Shown piece by piece: positions 5,945 through 5,995 of a stretch of DNA of 5,995 bases (the stretch's first letter is position 1; the number at the start of each line of letters is the position of its first letter). The notes under the pieces are model-generated. The model searched no databases, was not told the DNA's origin, and saw only the letters and a program-made list of their open reading frames with translations. This DNA comes from Cyanobacteriota bacterium (GTDB lineage Bacteria; Cyanobacteriota; Cyanobacteriia; Phormidesmidales; Phormidesmidaceae), in the NCBI GenBank assembly GCA_027592485.1, contig JAQCKL010000302.1, positions 1 through 5,995 of the forward strand, in the 5' to 3' direction. The translations under genes were made by a program, and so were the position numbers.

Positions 5945-5995
5945 ATGGCAGAGAGCGACGAGACTGCAATTTTTGAGGACCTGTTGCTGTTCTTG
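5945..5995 (+). CDS. Possible start of a gene cut by the window edge
   Basis: An ATG at 5945 opens a frame reading MAESDETAIFEDLLLFL to the edge. The previous in-frame stop is TAG at 5921. There is no Shine-Dalgarno sequence and too little protein to recognise a family. The opposite strand here has an open frame with a hydrophobic stretch (SSLSAMLIGGGGFYYATQ) that stops near 5837, so the strand is uncertain. I see nothing identifiable between 5836 and 5944. Confidence 0.2.
   Translation, partial: MAESDETAIFEDLLLFL

Overview
The window looks like a stretch of cyanobacterial chromosome. The evidence is six exact HIP1 octamers (GCGATCGC) between 1671 and 5773, a leucyl-tRNA synthetase of bacterial/cyanobacterial type, a UPF0175 antitoxin-like protein, a GIY-YIG-like protein of a sort common in cyanobacteria, and a relic of a small winged-helix regulator. 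Most of the right-hand part is near 60% G+C (60-base samples). I cannot name the genus.

Layout. (1) 64-1086, minus strand: a complete C5-cytosine DNA methyltransferase in an AT-richer stretch (about 40% G+C in sampled lines) that contains no HIP1 site, so it was probably acquired. No restriction partner is visible; one could lie left of the window. (2) 1087-1453: non-coding spacer holding about three and a half copies of a ~41-bp hairpin-bearing tandem repeat (1273-1410). (3) 1454-1768, minus strand: a UPF0175 antitoxin-like protein whose C-terminus seems to run into a frameshifted remnant of the usual DUF3368/PIN-type toxin. (4) 1948-4737, plus strand: leuS, complete, with a GTG start. It carries about 56 extra residues in the editing domain, encoded by DNA of distinctly lower G+C (46%). 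(5) 4750-4779: a perfect 13-bp hairpin after leuS. (6) 4837-5490, plus strand: a GIY-YIG-domain protein with several nuclease residues substituted. (7) 5521-5835, plus strand: a winged-helix regulator pseudogene broken by an in-frame TGA. (8) The right edge is mostly uninformative and may hold the first codons of another gene.

How the genes relate. leuS is the only clear housekeeping gene. The methyltransferase, repeat array and damaged toxin-antitoxin module to its left look like an accessory patch. The two small genes to its right are lineage-type genes, one of them decayed. I see no coherent new multi-gene defence system. The most unusual items are the leuS editing-domain insertion, the repeat array and the antitoxin-toxin fusion relic.
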